A stretch of DNA of 64,000 nucleotides from Intrasporangium oryzae NRRL B-24470. Its GTDB lineage: Bacteria > Actinomycetota > Actinomycetes > Actinomycetales > Dermatophilaceae. The position numbers and the translations under genes are program-made. Shown in pieces: positions 1-8,201 of the stretch (positions within the stretch are counted from its first letter, which is position 1; each line of letters starts with the position of its first letter). The notes beneath the pieces are model-generated. The model worked only from the letters and a program-made list of their open reading frames with translations, had not been told where the DNA came from and searched no databases. The stretch covers positions 1 through 64,000 of the forward strand of contig NZ_AWSA01000005.1 in NCBI RefSeq assembly GCF_000576595.1, written 5' to 3'.

Positions 1-216
1 ACCGCGGACCGGCAGGTGGCGGTCCTCAGCGCCCGCCAGGAGGAGGTCACCGAGGGCATCGCCGACCTCGAGCGTCAGCTCGCGACGGCTCGGGACCGCC
101 TCGCCAGGGTCACGTCCGAGCTCACCGAGGCGAGCGGCATACGGGATGCGCGCGAGGCCGAGGAGGAGGCTGCGGAGACGGCGCTGCGCGACCTCGACGC
201 CGAGGACACCGAGTGA
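1..216 (+). CDS. C-terminal fragment of a coiled-coil protein
   Basis: The frame is open from the first base of the window to the TGA at 214-216, so this is the last 71 codons of a gene that begins upstream. The visible part is almost all charged residues and alanine in heptad-like order (VLSARQEEVTEGIADLERQL onward), which predicts one long coiled coil. No catalytic motif, zinc ribbon or membrane segment is visible. The rare ATA codon at 139-141 lies inside an AGCGGCATAC word. The convergent AI-2E permease ends 26 bases further on. Function cannot be assigned from this piece. Confidence 0.55.
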   Translation, partial: TADRQVAVLSARQEEVTEGIADLERQLATARDRLARVTSELTEASGIRDAREAEEEAAETALRDLDAEDTE

Positions 217-241
217 GCCGGGCCTGGCCGTCCGGGCGGCG

Positions 242-1582
242 TCAGGCGGGGGTGTGGCGGCGCCGCCCCGTTGGCCTCGGGATGGTCATCCTCCGAGCGC
301 GCCGGACCGGTTCGCGAGGGGCGCCGCCGGGGCCGTCAGGGTCGTCGCCGTCCTCCCTCCAGCGGGCCTCGCCCGGCTGGGGCTCGGCGATGTGCGGGAG
401 CAGCTCGTACTTGTTGGAGTAGATCTCGAAGAGCGCGAGCATGAGCGCCGCCATGGGCACGGCGACGAACGCCCCGGCCACGCCGAAGAGCGCGGCGCCG
501 AACATGACCGCGCCGAAGGACACCGCCGGGTGCATGTCGACGGCCTCCGCCGAGATGCGCGGCTCGAGCGTGACGTTCTCGACCTGCTGGTAGACGAGGG
601 CGAAGGCGAGGACTGCGAGCCCCTGCCAGGGCTCGTCGCCGATGAGGCCGATGACGACCGGCAGGGCGATCGCGATGTAGGTGCCGATGGTCGGGACGAA
701 CTGGGCCACGAGCCCCGTCCAGATGCCGAGGGCGAGCCAGTAGTCCATCCCGATGATGAGCATGAAGACCGCGGCGAGCGACCCGCAGATCGTCGCGAGG
801 ACGAGCCGCGCCGAGATGTAGCCGCCGGTCTTGGCCACGGCGAGGTCCCAGGCGACGACGAAGACCTGCTGCCGCCGCGGCGGGACGAGACGGGCCACCC
901 AGCGGCGCAGTCGCGGGCCGTCGGCGGAGAAGTAGAAGGTGAAGAACGAGAAGGTCAGCAGGCTCCCGGCCGTGGAGACGATGGCGCCGATCACCCCGAT
1001 GAGGCCACCGGCGAGCCCCTGGGCGGCGTTGGCGATGGTCGACGAGGTGACCCCGAAGGTCTCGACGAGGGTCGTGTAGTCGAGCTTGAGCCCGAACCGC
1101 TCGTTGGCCCAGGCCGTGAGGTCCGCGATGAGCTGCGGGATGGACTTCGCGAACGTGGCGAGCTGCTCGCCGAGGAGCCGGCCGAACGAGATCAGGAAGA
1201 CGATGCTGAAGAGCAGGACGCCGAGCATGACGATGCCGGTCGCGAGGCCGCGGCGCATCGACCGGCCGAGCCTGGAGACCGCCGGCTCCATGGCGATCGA
1301 GGCGAGCAGGGACATGACGAGCGTGAAGATGACCGTGCCGGCATCGTCGAGGACCCACCTGCCGAACGCGGCCAGGGCGACGACGACCACGAGGATCCAC
1401 CCGGCCCGCCAGAGGCTGGTCCGGTCGAAGTGGATCCGCACGTCCATCGCGTCCTCAGGGATCTGCGGAGGGTCCTTGCGCAGCGAGGGGGCGATGTCGT
1501 GCATGCGTCCGTCTGGGCCGTCTCCATCGGCCCGGACACCCGGAACCGGGTCGGGGGCCTCACCCGTGTCGAGTCCGGTCAT
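242..1582 (-). CDS. AI-2E family transporter (PF01594-like permease)
   Basis: This 446-residue protein has the build of the AI-2E/UPF0118 permease family: an N-terminal cytoplasmic stretch of about 55 residues, hydrophobic segments near 60-75, 85-98, 116-133, 190-215, 258-310, 318-332 and 354-385, and the family signature QFVPTIGTYIA at about 294-304. Members are inner-membrane proteins linked to autoinducer-2 export or to Na+/H+ exchange; substrate cannot be read here. The C-terminal 50 residues are hydrophilic and rich in Arg, Gly and Pro. The start is the longest ATG; internal starts at M27 or M46 would remove only the hydrophilic leader. The gene points away from the tRNA pair and converges with the truncated gene at the window edge. 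Confidence 0.88.
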   Translation of the reverse strand: MTGLDTGEAPDPVPGVRADGDGPDGRMHDIAPSLRKDPPQIPEDAMDVRIHFDRTSLWRAGWILVVVVALAAFGRWVLDDAGTVIFTLVMSLLASIAMEPAVSRLGRSMRRGLATGIVMLGVLLFSIVFLISFGRLLGEQLATFAKSIPQLIADLTAWANERFGLKLDYTTLVETFGVTSSTIANAAQGLAGGLIGVIGAIVSTAGSLLTFSFFTFYFSADGPRLRRWVARLVPPRRQQVFVVAWDLAVAKTGGYISARLVLATICGSLAAVFMLIIGMDYWLALGIWTGLVAQFVPTIGTYIAIALPVVIGLIGDEPWQGLAVLAFALVYQQVENVTLEPRISAEAVDMHPAVSFGAVMFGAALFGVAGAFVAVPMAALMLALFEIYSNKYELLPHIAEPQPGEARWREDGDDPDGPGGAPREPVRRARRMTIPRPTGRRRHTPA

Positions 1583-1658
1583 GCCTCGATCCTCTCAGGA
1601 GCAAGGGCCCGGGCGCAGTTGGGACATTCTCGATTTCGTATCCGCGCCCGGAAGCGTG

Positions 1659-1664
1659 TAGTCT
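1659..1664 (+). promoter_or_regulatory. possible -10 box for tRNA-Thr/tRNA-Met
   Basis: TAGTCT fits the actinobacterial TAnnnT pattern and lies 50 bases before the tRNA-Thr gene. No convincing -35 is present (TTTCGT at 1634-1639 would leave 19 bases), so this is a weak call. Confidence 0.3.
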
Positions 1665-1713
1665 CACCGACGCAACAGACCGGCCGCGGCGACGTTCTCA
1701 AGGCGCCGGTCTC

Positions 1714-1786
1714 GCCCCAATAGCTCAGTCGGCAGAGCGTTTCCATGGTAAGGAAAAGGTCTAGGGTTCGATTCCCTATTGGGGCT
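1714..1786 (+). tRNA. tRNA-Thr (GGT anticodon)
   Basis: A complete cloverleaf can be folded. The acceptor stem is GCCCCAA with TTGGGGC, the D arm is GCTC/GAGC, the anticodon stem is TTTCC/GGAAA with loop ATGGTAA (anticodon GGT, reading ACC), and the T arm carries GTTCGAT. The CCA end is not encoded; the discriminator base is T. It is followed 42 bases later by tRNA-Met, and both lead into rpmG, an order often seen in actinobacteria. Confidence 0.95.
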
Positions 1787-1828
1787 CTGGTCGGTCGGCC
1801 GCTCCGTGCGAGCGGCACGACAGCCCAT

Positions 1829-1902
1829 GGCGGGGTAGCTCAGCTGGTTAGAGCGCACGACTCATAATCGTGAGGTCGCGGGATCGAGCCCCGCTCCCGC
1901 TA
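1829..1902 (+). tRNA. tRNA-Met (CAT anticodon, elongator type)
   Basis: The acceptor stem GGCGGGG pairs with TCCCGCT through two G-U pairs. The anticodon stem CACGA/TCGTG holds loop CTCATAA, so the anticodon is CAT. Paired first and last acceptor positions argue for the elongator rather than the initiator tRNA. No encoded CCA is present. Confidence 0.92.
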
Positions 1903-1954
1903 CCGAGGCGCGAACCGGGCTCGAGCTCGATTTCTCGAATGGCCCGGTGTCGCG

Positions 1955-1960
1955 TAATCT
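1955..1960 (+). promoter_or_regulatory. possible -10 box upstream of rpmG
   Basis: TAATCT fits TAnnnT and sits 89 bases before the L33 start. The -35 candidate TTCTCG at 1932-1937, with 17-base spacing, is poor. The gene could equally be read through from the two tRNAs. Confidence 0.35.
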
Positions 1961-2049
1961 TGACTGTCGCGCCTGCGTGTCGTCTTGCGACGCGGCGCGG
2001 AGCCCGTCGCAAGACCCGATTCAGTACGTTCCCGAAAGAGCAGGTTGCC

Positions 2050-2220
2050 GTGGCCAGCAAGAGCACCGACGTCCGTCCGAAGATCACCATGGCGTGCGTG
2101 GACTGCAAGGACCGCAACTACATCACGAAGAAGAACCGTCGGAACAACCCCGACCGCCTCGCGATGAACAAGTTCTGCCCGAAGTGCGGCAAGCACACGG
2201 AGCACCGCGAGACGCGCTGA
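2050..2220 (+). CDS. rpmG: 50S ribosomal protein L33, zinc-binding form
   Basis: This 56-residue protein is a component of the large ribosomal subunit near the E site. The four cysteines C16, C19, C43 and C46, arranged as two CxxC pairs, mark the zinc-containing (C+) version rather than the zinc-free paralogue made on zinc starvation. The start is GTG at 2050, giving the usual short ASKSTDVRP leader; an upstream in-frame start would add about 60 residues foreign to the family. It lies downstream of two tRNA genes and upstream of hadA/hadB, the order also known from mycobacteria, and ends before a GC-rich hairpin. Confidence 0.95.
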   Translation: MASKSTDVRPKITMACVDCKDRNYITKKNRRNNPDRLAMNKFCPKCGKHTEHRETR

Positions 2221-2240
2221 CCCAGCGCCCCAACGCTTCG

Positions 2241-2273
2241 ACCGCTCCCTCGGCCCCCGGCCGGGGGAGCGGT
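2241..2273 (+). terminator. terminator hairpin after rpmG
   Basis: ACCGCTCCC at 2241-2249 pairs with GGGGAGCGGT ending at 2273, followed by TTCGTTC. The T tract is weak, as usual in this genome. Confidence 0.6.
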
Positions 2274-2290
2274 TTCGTTCCTCCCGTGGA

Positions 2291-2296
2291 TAGGGT
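2291..2296 (+). promoter_or_regulatory. -10 box of a leaderless promoter for hadA
   Basis: TAGGGT lies exactly six bases before the ATG at 2303, and no ribosome-binding site separates them. This spacing puts the transcription start on or next to the start codon, a common arrangement in actinobacteria. No clear -35 is visible. Confidence 0.5.
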
Positions 2297-2302
2297 GCGC
2301 GT

Positions 2303-2749
2303 ATGCCGGTGAACGCAGACTTCCAGGGGCGGGTGTACCCGCCCACCGAGACCTACACGGTCAGTGCCGCCAAGATCCGAGAGTTCGCCGAGGCGGTCGG
2401 CTCGGCCGACCCGGTCCACACCGACGCCGCGGTGGCCCGCTCGCGCGGATACGCCGACGTCATCGCGCCGCCGACCTTCGCGGTCCTCATCGCGCAGCAG
2501 TGCGATGCGCAGCTGATCCGCGACCCCGAGGCCGGGATCGACTTCTCGCGCGTCGTCCACGGCGAGCAGAAGTTTACCCACCACCGTCCGCTCACAGCCG
2601 GCGACGCGATCACCGGGACGCTCCACGTCGACGCCGTCCGTGAGGCCGGTGGCCACGCGATGGTCACGACCCGCACCGAGCTCGCCACCGAGGCGGGAGA
2701 GGCCGTCTGCACGGCCACGTCGACGATCGTCATCCGAGGAGCAGAGTGA
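2303..2749 (+). CDS. hadA: MaoC-like (3R)-hydroxyacyl-ACP dehydratase subunit, HadA type
   Basis: This 148-residue hot-dog protein resembles the HadA/HadC class, in which the MaoC fold has the substrate-binding role and the catalytic Asp-His dyad sits on the partner subunit. The order YTVSAAKIREFAEAVGSADP, then IAPPTFAVLIAQQ, then VVHGEQKFTHHRPLTAGD is typical of the N-terminal dehydratase domain. It would form a heterodimer with the HadB-like protein encoded next and dehydrate beta-hydroxyacyl thioesters in fatty-acid elongation. It overlaps hadB by one base (TGATG), which suggests translational coupling. Whether its substrates are ordinary or long-chain acyl-ACPs cannot be read from sequence. 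Confidence 0.85.
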   Translation: MPVNADFQGRVYPPTETYTVSAAKIREFAEAVGSADPVHTDAAVARSRGYADVIAPPTFAVLIAQQCDAQLIRDPEAGIDFSRVVHGEQKFTHHRPLTAGDAITGTLHVDAVREAGGHAMVTTRTELATEAGEAVCTATSTIVIRGAE

Positions 2750-3210
2750 TGGCCGCAGACCAGTCCCGGACCGAGCCCACCAGCCCCGCCGTGCGCACGT
2801 TCGCGGACGTCGCGGTCGGCGACGTCCTGCCCCCGAAGACGATCCACATCGACCGGGCGACGCTCGTCCGGTACGCCGGCGCGTCGCTCGACCGCAACCC
2901 GATCCACTGGGACGAGCGCTTCGCGAAGGGCGTCGGCCTGCCTGACGTCATCGCCCACGGCATGTTCACGATGGGCGCGGCGGCCACGGTCGTCACCGAC
3001 TGGGTCGGCGACGCCGGACGCGTCGTCGACTACGGCGTGCGCTTCACCAAGCCCGTCGTCGTCCCCTACGAGTCGGGTGCCGACCTCGAGGTCTCGGGAG
3101 TCGTCAAGGCCGTCGACCCGGAGACCCGCAGGGTCACCGTCGAGCTCACGGCGACCGCAGCCGGCGAGAAGGTCCTCGGTCGGGCCCTCGCCGTGGCCCG
3201 GCTCGACTGA
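2749..3210 (+). CDS. hadB: MaoC-like (3R)-hydroxyacyl-ACP dehydratase, HadB type
   Basis: This 153-residue single hot-dog protein carries the hydratase signature YAGASLDRNPIHWDE, where the Asp and His supply the catalytic dyad, followed by LPDVIAHGMFTMG. With HadA it should dehydrate 3-hydroxyacyl-ACP to the trans-2-enoyl form in the FAS-II-like cycle. The ATG at 2749 shares its first base with the hadA stop; an in-frame GTG at 2746 would add one residue. The murB start lies 11 bases after the stop, so the three genes are probably one operon. Confidence 0.88.
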   Translation: MAADQSRTEPTSPAVRTFADVAVGDVLPPKTIHIDRATLVRYAGASLDRNPIHWDERFAKGVGLPDVIAHGMFTMGAAATVVTDWVGDAGRVVDYGVRFTKPVVVPYESGADLEVSGVVKAVDPETRRVTVELTATAAGEKVLGRALAVARLD

Positions 3211-3220
3211 GCGGCAGACC

Positions 3221-4294
3221 GTGCAGGAGCACCACGACGTCCCCTTGTCGACGCTGACGACGATGCGGGTCGGCGGTCCGGCCGCCCGCGTCGTCACCGT
3301 GGAGACGACCGACGAGCTCGTCGACGCCGTCCGTGAGGTCGACGATGCCGACGAGCCGCTCCTCGTCGTGTCCGGCGGGTCCAACCTCGTCGTCTCCGAC
3401 GCCGGCTTTGCCGGGACCGTCGTGCGCGTCGCGACGAGCGGGATCACGCCCGAGTCGGCGGACGCCTGCGGCGGCGCCGTCGTCCGCGTCGCGGCCGGCG
3501 AGGTCTGGGACGACGTTGTCGCCCGCGCCGTCGACGAGGGGTGGGCCGGCGTCGAGGGGCTGAGCGGCATACCTGGCCTGACGGGGGCGACCCCCCTGCA
3601 GAACGTCGGCGCCTACGGCCAGGACGTGTCCCAGACGATCGCCCAGGTGCGCACGTGGGACCGCGAGGAACAGGCCGTCAAGACGTTCTTCAACGCCGAC
3701 TGCAGGTTCACCTACCGTCACTCGCGCTTCAAGGGGACCGACCGCTACGTCGTCCTCGACGTCCTGTTCCAGTTCGAGCTCGCCGATCTCTGCCGTCCCA
3801 TCGCGTATGCCGCCCTCGCCGACGGTCTCGGGGTCGACCTCGGCGCCCGGGTGCCGTTGTCGGACGCGCGCGAGGCCGTCCTCGAGCAGCGTCGGCGCCG
3901 CGGGATGGTCCTCGACGTCGACGACCCCGACACGTGGTCGTGCGGGTCCTTCTTCACCAACCCGATCCTGACCCGCGACGAGTTCGACGCGTTCGCGGAG
4001 CGCGCGGCGCAGCGGCTGGGCTTCGATGCTCCGACCCCGCCGCGCTTCCCGGAGCAGGACGGCCGGGTCAAGACGAGCGCCGCCTGGCTCATCGAGAAGG
4101 CCGGCTTCGGCAAGGGCTTCGGGCTCCCCGGCCCCGCCGCGCTCTCGACGAAGCACACCCTCGCCATCACGAACCGCGGCGGCGCGACGGCCGCGGACGT
4201 CCTCGGCCTGGCCCGTCAGGTCCGCGCCGGGGTCCGGGAGGCGTTCGGGGTCGAGCTGGTCAACGAGCCGGTCCTCGTCGGCGAGAGCCTCTGA
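3221..4294 (+). CDS. murB: UDP-N-acetylenolpyruvoylglucosamine reductase
   Basis: MurB is the cytoplasmic FAD enzyme that uses NADPH to reduce UDP-GlcNAc-enolpyruvate to UDP-MurNAc in peptidoglycan synthesis. The 357 residues show the FAD-binding SGGSN at 51-55, GLSGIPG at 113-119, YRHSRF at 165-170, the catalytic serine in CGSFFTNP (Ser243) and the catalytic glutamate in NEPVLVG (Glu349). The length suits a MurB with the type-I insert. The GTG at 3221 is chosen because it gives the expected short start; the Shine-Dalgarno is poor. Ile117 is encoded by ATA, rare here, within an AGCGGCATAC word. A strong terminator follows. Confidence 0.96.
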   Translation: MQEHHDVPLSTLTTMRVGGPAARVVTVETTDELVDAVREVDDADEPLLVVSGGSNLVVSDAGFAGTVVRVATSGITPESADACGGAVVRVAAGEVWDDVVARAVDEGWAGVEGLSGIPGLTGATPLQNVGAYGQDVSQTIAQVRTWDREEQAVKTFFNADCRFTYRHSRFKGTDRYVVLDVLFQFELADLCRPIAYAALADGLGVDLGARVPLSDAREAVLEQRRRRGMVLDVDDPDTWSCGSFFTNPILTRDEFDAFAERAAQRLGFDAPTPPRFPEQDGRVKTSAAWLIEKAGFGKGFGLPGPAALSTKHTLAITNRGGATAADVLGLARQVRAGVREAFGVELVNEPVLVGESL

Positions 4295-4325
4295 GCGCAT
4301 TCCCTGTCGAGCGGACAGCGCACGA

Positions 4326-4367
4326 CGCGGAACGGCCCCGGTCCAGTGGGACCGGGGCCGTTCCGCG
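4326..4367. terminator. bidirectional terminator between murB and the lipoprotein gene
   Basis: A perfect 19-bp stem (4326-4344 with 4349-4367) closes an AGTG tetraloop. It lies between two convergent genes and can serve both. No long T run is present on either side. Confidence 0.8.
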
Positions 4368-4403
4368 TCGCGCGAGGCTCGGGGTGGTCGAGCGGTGGCG
4401 TGC

Positions 4404-5081
4404 TCAGCCGCTCAGCTTGACCGTGAAGGCCTGGGCGGGGATCGCCGAGTTGGTCGTGGTGACCTTGTACGACGGGCGCTGGAACTTGAGGACCACGGGT
4501 CCGGTCGAGCCCTTGTCGATCTTGAAGAAGAGCCAGCCGTCCTTGGTCTCGCCGCGCTTCGCGGTCGCGAGCGGGGTGCCGAACGTCGTGCCGAACTCCG
4601 TCGTCGGAGCGACGAAGGCCCCGGTCGGCCCGACCTGCAGGCTGAACATGGTCGGGTCGATCGTCGCCGAGTAGCGCTTGCCTGCGACGTTGTGCAGCGA
4701 CACCCCGACGATCTCGAAGTTGGCTGCGCTGACGGGGTTGCCGGCGGGCCACGGGATCGAGCGCGAGAGGGTGACGGCGGTGATCGTGTGCCCGAGGACC
4801 GGGTCCTTGATCGTCGCGTTGATCTTCGTGTCGGTCCGCGTCGCCGTGGCCGACGGGGTGTCCGACGTCGTCGGGACGCTCGACGTCGTCGAGGAGCCGG
4901 TCGATGTGCCGGGCGCCGTCGTCGCTCCGGCGGGGGCGGTGGGAGAGGAGGTCACGGCGTCCTCACCGCTGCAGGCGCCGAGCGCGAGCAGCGGCACGAG
5001 GACGCCGGCTACGGCGAGGCGTCGCAGCGTGGTCGTGGGGTCGCCGAGGTGGCCGTGCTGGGGCGTCGTCAAAGGTGTCAT
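4404..5081 (-). CDS. secreted lipoprotein with a DUF4352-like beta-sandwich domain
   Basis: The 225-residue product starts with a basic N-region (TTTLRR), a hydrophobic stretch and the lipobox LGAC with Cys at about 37, so it should be lipid-anchored outside the membrane. A Ser/Thr/Pro-rich linker of about 50 residues follows. The C-terminal 125 residues (from about KINATIKDPVLGHTITAV) look like the DUF4352 immunoglobulin-like fold, including the characteristic paired strands with GWLFFKI near the end. The ATG at 5081 places the signal peptide properly; an ATG at 5120 would add 13 residues. Its role is unknown. It converges on murB. Confidence 0.75.
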   Translation of the reverse strand: MTPLTTPQHGHLGDPTTTLRRLAVAGVLVPLLALGACSGEDAVTSSPTAPAGATTAPGTSTGSSTTSSVPTTSDTPSATATRTDTKINATIKDPVLGHTITAVTLSRSIPWPAGNPVSAANFEIVGVSLHNVAGKRYSATIDPTMFSLQVGPTGAFVAPTTEFGTTFGTPLATAKRGETKDGWLFFKIDKGSTGPVVLKFQRPSYKVTTTNSAIPAQAFTVKLSG

Positions 5082-5217
5082 GGCCCGACCAGCATGACCT
5101 CCGACGTGCGCGCGGGGCAAACCAGGACGCGGTCGTCGCGGTCAGCCATCGAGGATGCTCCGGTCCGTTCTGCCCCGGTTTGGTCACTCGGGCCACGCAC
5201 GGTCATGGCCGAGCGCG

Positions 5218-6243
5218 TCACGTGGTCGTGAGCCACGTCTCGATGTCGGCCACGGCCGCCTTGCGGACGTGCTCGGGCGCCCTGCTGGCCGTCAGGGAGC
5301 TCGTCGCGAAGGCCGCGAGGCCGGCGTCGTCGAAGCCGAGGTCGCGGGCGGCGGCATACTGCGCCGCGAGGCGGCTGCCGAAGAGCAGCGGGTCGTCGGC
5401 CCCCAGCGCGATCCCGATCCCGGCGTCGACGAGTCGGCGCAGGGGGACCTCCGCGGCCGCGGCGTAGACCCCGAGCGCGACGTTGCTGCCGGGGCAGACC
5501 TCGAGGGTCACCCCCGCCTCGGCCACGGCGTCGAGGACCTGCGGATCCTCCACGCAGCGCACGCCGTGCCCGATGCGGTCCGGGGCGAGGTGCTCGAGGG
5601 TCTCCATGACCGACTGTGCCCCGAGGAGCTCGCCGCCGTGCGGGACGAGCGCGAGCCCCGCCCGACGCGCGATGGCGAAGGCGGGTGCATACTCCTCCGT
5701 CACGCCACGACGCTCGTCGTTGGACAGGCCGAAGCCGACGACCGTGCCCGCGTCGTCACCGGCATACCGCGCGGCGAGGCGGGCGAGGGTGCGCGCCTCC
5801 AGGGGATGGCGCATGCGGCTCGCGGCGACGACGACGGCCACGCCGATCCGGCCCGACGCGGAGACGGCCCTGGCCTCGTCGAGGACGATCTCGAGCGCCG
5901 GGGTGATCCCGCCCACGAACGGGGCGTAGGACGTCGGGTCGACCTGGATCTCGAGCCAGCGCGAGCCCTCGGCGGCGTCGTCCAGAGCCGCCTCGCGCAC
6001 GACCCGGCGCATGTCCGACTCACCGCGGACGCAGGCCCGGGCCGCGTCGTAGAGCCGCTGGAAGCGGAACCACCCCCGCTCGTCGGTCGCCCGGGCGAGG
6101 TGCGGCGGCCAGGCGGTCAGGAGCGCGTCGGGCAGCCGGATGCCGTGGTGCACGGCGAGGTCGCGGACCGTCTCGACCCGCATCGAGCCGGTGAAGTGCA
6201 GGTGCAGGTGGGCCTTGGGCAGGTCCTGCACCGAGCGCGTCAT
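5218..6243 (-). CDS. add: adenosine deaminase family protein
   Basis: Adenosine deaminase hydrolyses adenosine or deoxyadenosine to inosine in purine salvage. The 341-residue protein carries the zinc motif as AHLHLHF (metal ligands expected at His14 and His16), the catalytic HGGE (HAGE in most relatives), RIGHGVR, CPGSNVALG and GADDPLLFG. Several motif positions differ from the E. coli or human enzymes (His for the Glu before HxH, Gly for Thr in CPxSN, Ala for Ser before DDP). The protein may therefore belong to the adenosine deaminase-like branch with altered substrate preference. It stands alone. A CACACT -10-like box (minus strand, 6251-6256) lies seven bases before the ATG. Confidence 0.82.
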   Translation of the reverse strand: MTRSVQDLPKAHLHLHFTGSMRVETVRDLAVHHGIRLPDALLTAWPPHLARATDERGWFRFQRLYDAARACVRGESDMRRVVREAALDDAAEGSRWLEIQVDPTSYAPFVGGITPALEIVLDEARAVSASGRIGVAVVVAASRMRHPLEARTLARLAARYAGDDAGTVVGFGLSNDERRGVTEEYAPAFAIARRAGLALVPHGGELLGAQSVMETLEHLAPDRIGHGVRCVEDPQVLDAVAEAGVTLEVCPGSNVALGVYAAAAEVPLRRLVDAGIGIALGADDPLLFGSRLAAQYAAARDLGFDDAGLAAFATSSLTASRAPEHVRKAAVADIETWLTTT

Positions 6244-6321
6244 GCGGGCCAGTGTGGCATCGCCGACCCCCGAGTGCTCCTGGGGGCCCGCTGCGCCGTC
6301 CGACCGGACCTCGAGAGCGGG

Positions 6322-6858
6322 TCAGCCCTCGTCGTCGCCCTCGTCGGACGCGGGGCCGCCGGTGTTGGCGATGATGTGCATCGCGGCCTCCTCGGCCGAT
6401 GCGGCCGCGCCGTCGACACCCACGTCGCGGGCCCACACCTGGCTCTCCTCGTCCTCGTGGGCGCCCTCGTCGTCGGCGACGAGCCGCCCGGCCCGGGCGT
6501 CGCCCACCTCGGAGTCACCCAGCCAGTCGTCCTCGGCGTCGATGGAGTCGGGGTCGTCGCCGCCGACCCGCTCCTCGTCGAGACCGCTCTCGTTGAGCGG
6601 CGCCCCGTAGGCCGAGTTGGGGTCGGGCACCTCCTGCTGGATCCGCTGGTCGATCGTCTCGTCGAGGGACTGCTCGTAGGCGGTCGTGCCGAAGGCGGTG
6701 GAGCCCTGGGCCCTCTCGCTCGGGGAGTACCCCCGGTCGAGGGCGTCGTCGACGTCGTCGGCGTCGAGGGTGTCCTCGGGCTGGAGCTGGTCCTCGTCGT
6801 CGACGCTGTAGCTGGTCAGGTCGTCGTCGAGGTTCTCGTTGGGCACATCGCTGGTCAT
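6322..6858 (-). CDS. DUF5709 domain-containing acidic protein
   Basis: This 178-residue protein is strongly acidic, with many Asp and Glu runs and no membrane segment. It carries the features I associate with DUF5709: a QLQPEDTL-like start, GYSPSERAQ, FGTTAYEQ and SLDETIDQRIQQEVPDP. The family is common in actinobacteria and has no established function. Its ATG (6856-6858) overlaps the stop of the upstream aminotransferase (ATGA), so the two are translated together. The C-terminal half (WLGDSEVGDARAGRLVADDEG onward) is also typical. Probably a cytoplasmic, largely disordered protein. Confidence 0.8.
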   Translation of the reverse strand: MTSDVPNENLDDDLTSYSVDDEDQLQPEDTLDADDVDDALDRGYSPSERAQGSTAFGTTAYEQSLDETIDQRIQQEVPDPNSAYGAPLNESGLDEERVGGDDPDSIDAEDDWLGDSEVGDARAGRLVADDEGAHEDEESQVWARDVGVDGAAASAEEAAMHIIANTGGPASDEGDDEG

Positions 6859-8201
6859 CGGGCCACTCCTTCGGTCTGCTGCACGCCTGTCGCGTCGTCC
6901 TCGGTGGGACCCGACCGGTCTGCCGTGATCTTCTCGGCCGCGGCGAGCGCGACGCAGGTCGCCACGCCGGCCATGGCCGTGCGCACCTCGTCGAGCACCG
7001 GGAACGTCGGTGCGAGGCGGATGTTGCGGTCGCGCGGGTCGTGGCCGAGCGGGAAGGACGAACCGGCGGGCGTCAGGGCGATGCCCGCCTCCTTGGCGAG
7101 CGCGACGACGCGGGAGGCGGTGCCGTCGAGGACGTCGAGGTTGACGAAGTAGCCGCCGGTCGGGCGGGTCCACTCGGCCACGCCCAGGCCCGCGAGGCCC
7201 GACGTCAGGGCCTCGTCGACCGCGGCGAACTTCGGGGCGATGATCTCGCGGTGCTTGCGCATGTGGGCGCGGACCCCTTCGGCATCCCCGAAGAACTCGA
7301 CGTGCCGCAGATGGTTGACCTTGTCGGGCCCGATGGAGCCCATCGACAGGTGCTTGAGGTACCACGCGATGACGGGCTTCGACGCGGCGAGGACGGCGAC
7401 GCCGGCACCCGCGAAGGTGATCTTCGACGTCGAGGCGAACATGATCGGCCGGTTCGGGTGCCCGGAGGCCGCCGCGAGCGTGAGGATGTCGGCGCTCTTC
7501 GCCTCGACCTCGGTGAGGTGGTGGAACGCGTAGGCGTTGTCCCAGAAGATCGTGAAGTCGGGCGCCGCGGTCGGCATCGCGGCGAGGCGTGCGGCGACCT
7601 CCTGCGAGACGACGGCGCCGGACGGGTTGGCGTAGGTCGGCACGATCCAGATGCCCTTGATGCTCGGGTCGTCCTTGACGAGCGCCTCGACGGCCGGCAT
7701 GTCGGGACCGTCCTGGTGCATGTCGACGGTGACCATCTCGATGCCGAACGACGCGAGCATCGAGAAGTGCCGGTCGTAGCCGGGGACGGGGCAGATGAAG
7801 CGGACCTTCTCCTCCTGCGACCACGGCCGGGGCGAGTCGACGCCCCCGAAGAGGAGGAAGTCGACGATGGTGGAGTACATCATCGTCAGGCTGGAGTTGC
7901 CCCCGCAGATGACCTGGTCGGGGGAGGTCCAGAGCAGCTCGGCGAAGATCTCGCGGAGCTGGGCGAGGCCCTCGAGGCCGCCGTAGTTGCGCACGTCGAC
8001 ACCGTCGCGGTCCGTGGCCGTGCTCGGCAGGTGGAGCAGGTCGTTGGACAGGTCGAGCTGGGCCGGCGCGGGCTTGCCCCGCGTCAGGTCGAGCTTGAGG
8101 CCCCGGGCGCGCAACGCCGCGTAGGCCTCCTGCTGCTCGGCGAGGAAGCCGGCCAGCTCGTCGTCGGACAGGGACGCAAGGGGGGTGCGCGGGTCGGTCA
8201 C
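6855..8201 (-). CDS. aspT: aspartate aminotransferase, AspT (subgroup Ic) type
   Basis: This PLP enzyme of fold type I, 448 residues, matches the MocR-like, PF12897-type aminotransferases represented by Corynebacterium glutamicum AspT, which converts aspartate and 2-oxoglutarate to oxaloacetate and glutamate. Visible landmarks are LTRGKPAP near 39-46, NPSG at 192-195, DNAYAFHH at 221-228 and the Schiff-base lysine in FASTSK (Lys260). The start is GTG at 8201, giving TDPRTPLASLS; the reading frame stays open upstream into the tRNA-Trp region, but that extension is not family-like. It is the first gene of an overlapping pair with DUF5709 and is divergent from the tRNA-Trp-secE unit; the 270-base gap holds a TATGAT box for the latter. 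Confidence 0.88.
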   Translation of the reverse strand: MTDPRTPLASLSDDELAGFLAEQQEAYAALRARGLKLDLTRGKPAPAQLDLSNDLLHLPSTATDRDGVDVRNYGGLEGLAQLREIFAELLWTSPDQVICGGNSSLTMMYSTIVDFLLFGGVDSPRPWSQEEKVRFICPVPGYDRHFSMLASFGIEMVTVDMHQDGPDMPAVEALVKDDPSIKGIWIVPTYANPSGAVVSQEVAARLAAMPTAAPDFTIFWDNAYAFHHLTEVEAKSADILTLAAASGHPNRPIMFASTSKITFAGAGVAVLAASKPVIAWYLKHLSMGSIGPDKVNHLRHVEFFGDAEGVRAHMRKHREIIAPKFAAVDEALTSGLAGLGVAEWTRPTGGYFVNLDVLDGTASRVVALAKEAGIALTPAGSSFPLGHDPRDRNIRLAPTFPVLDEVRTAMAGVATCVALAAAEKITADRSGPTEDDATGVQQTEGVAR

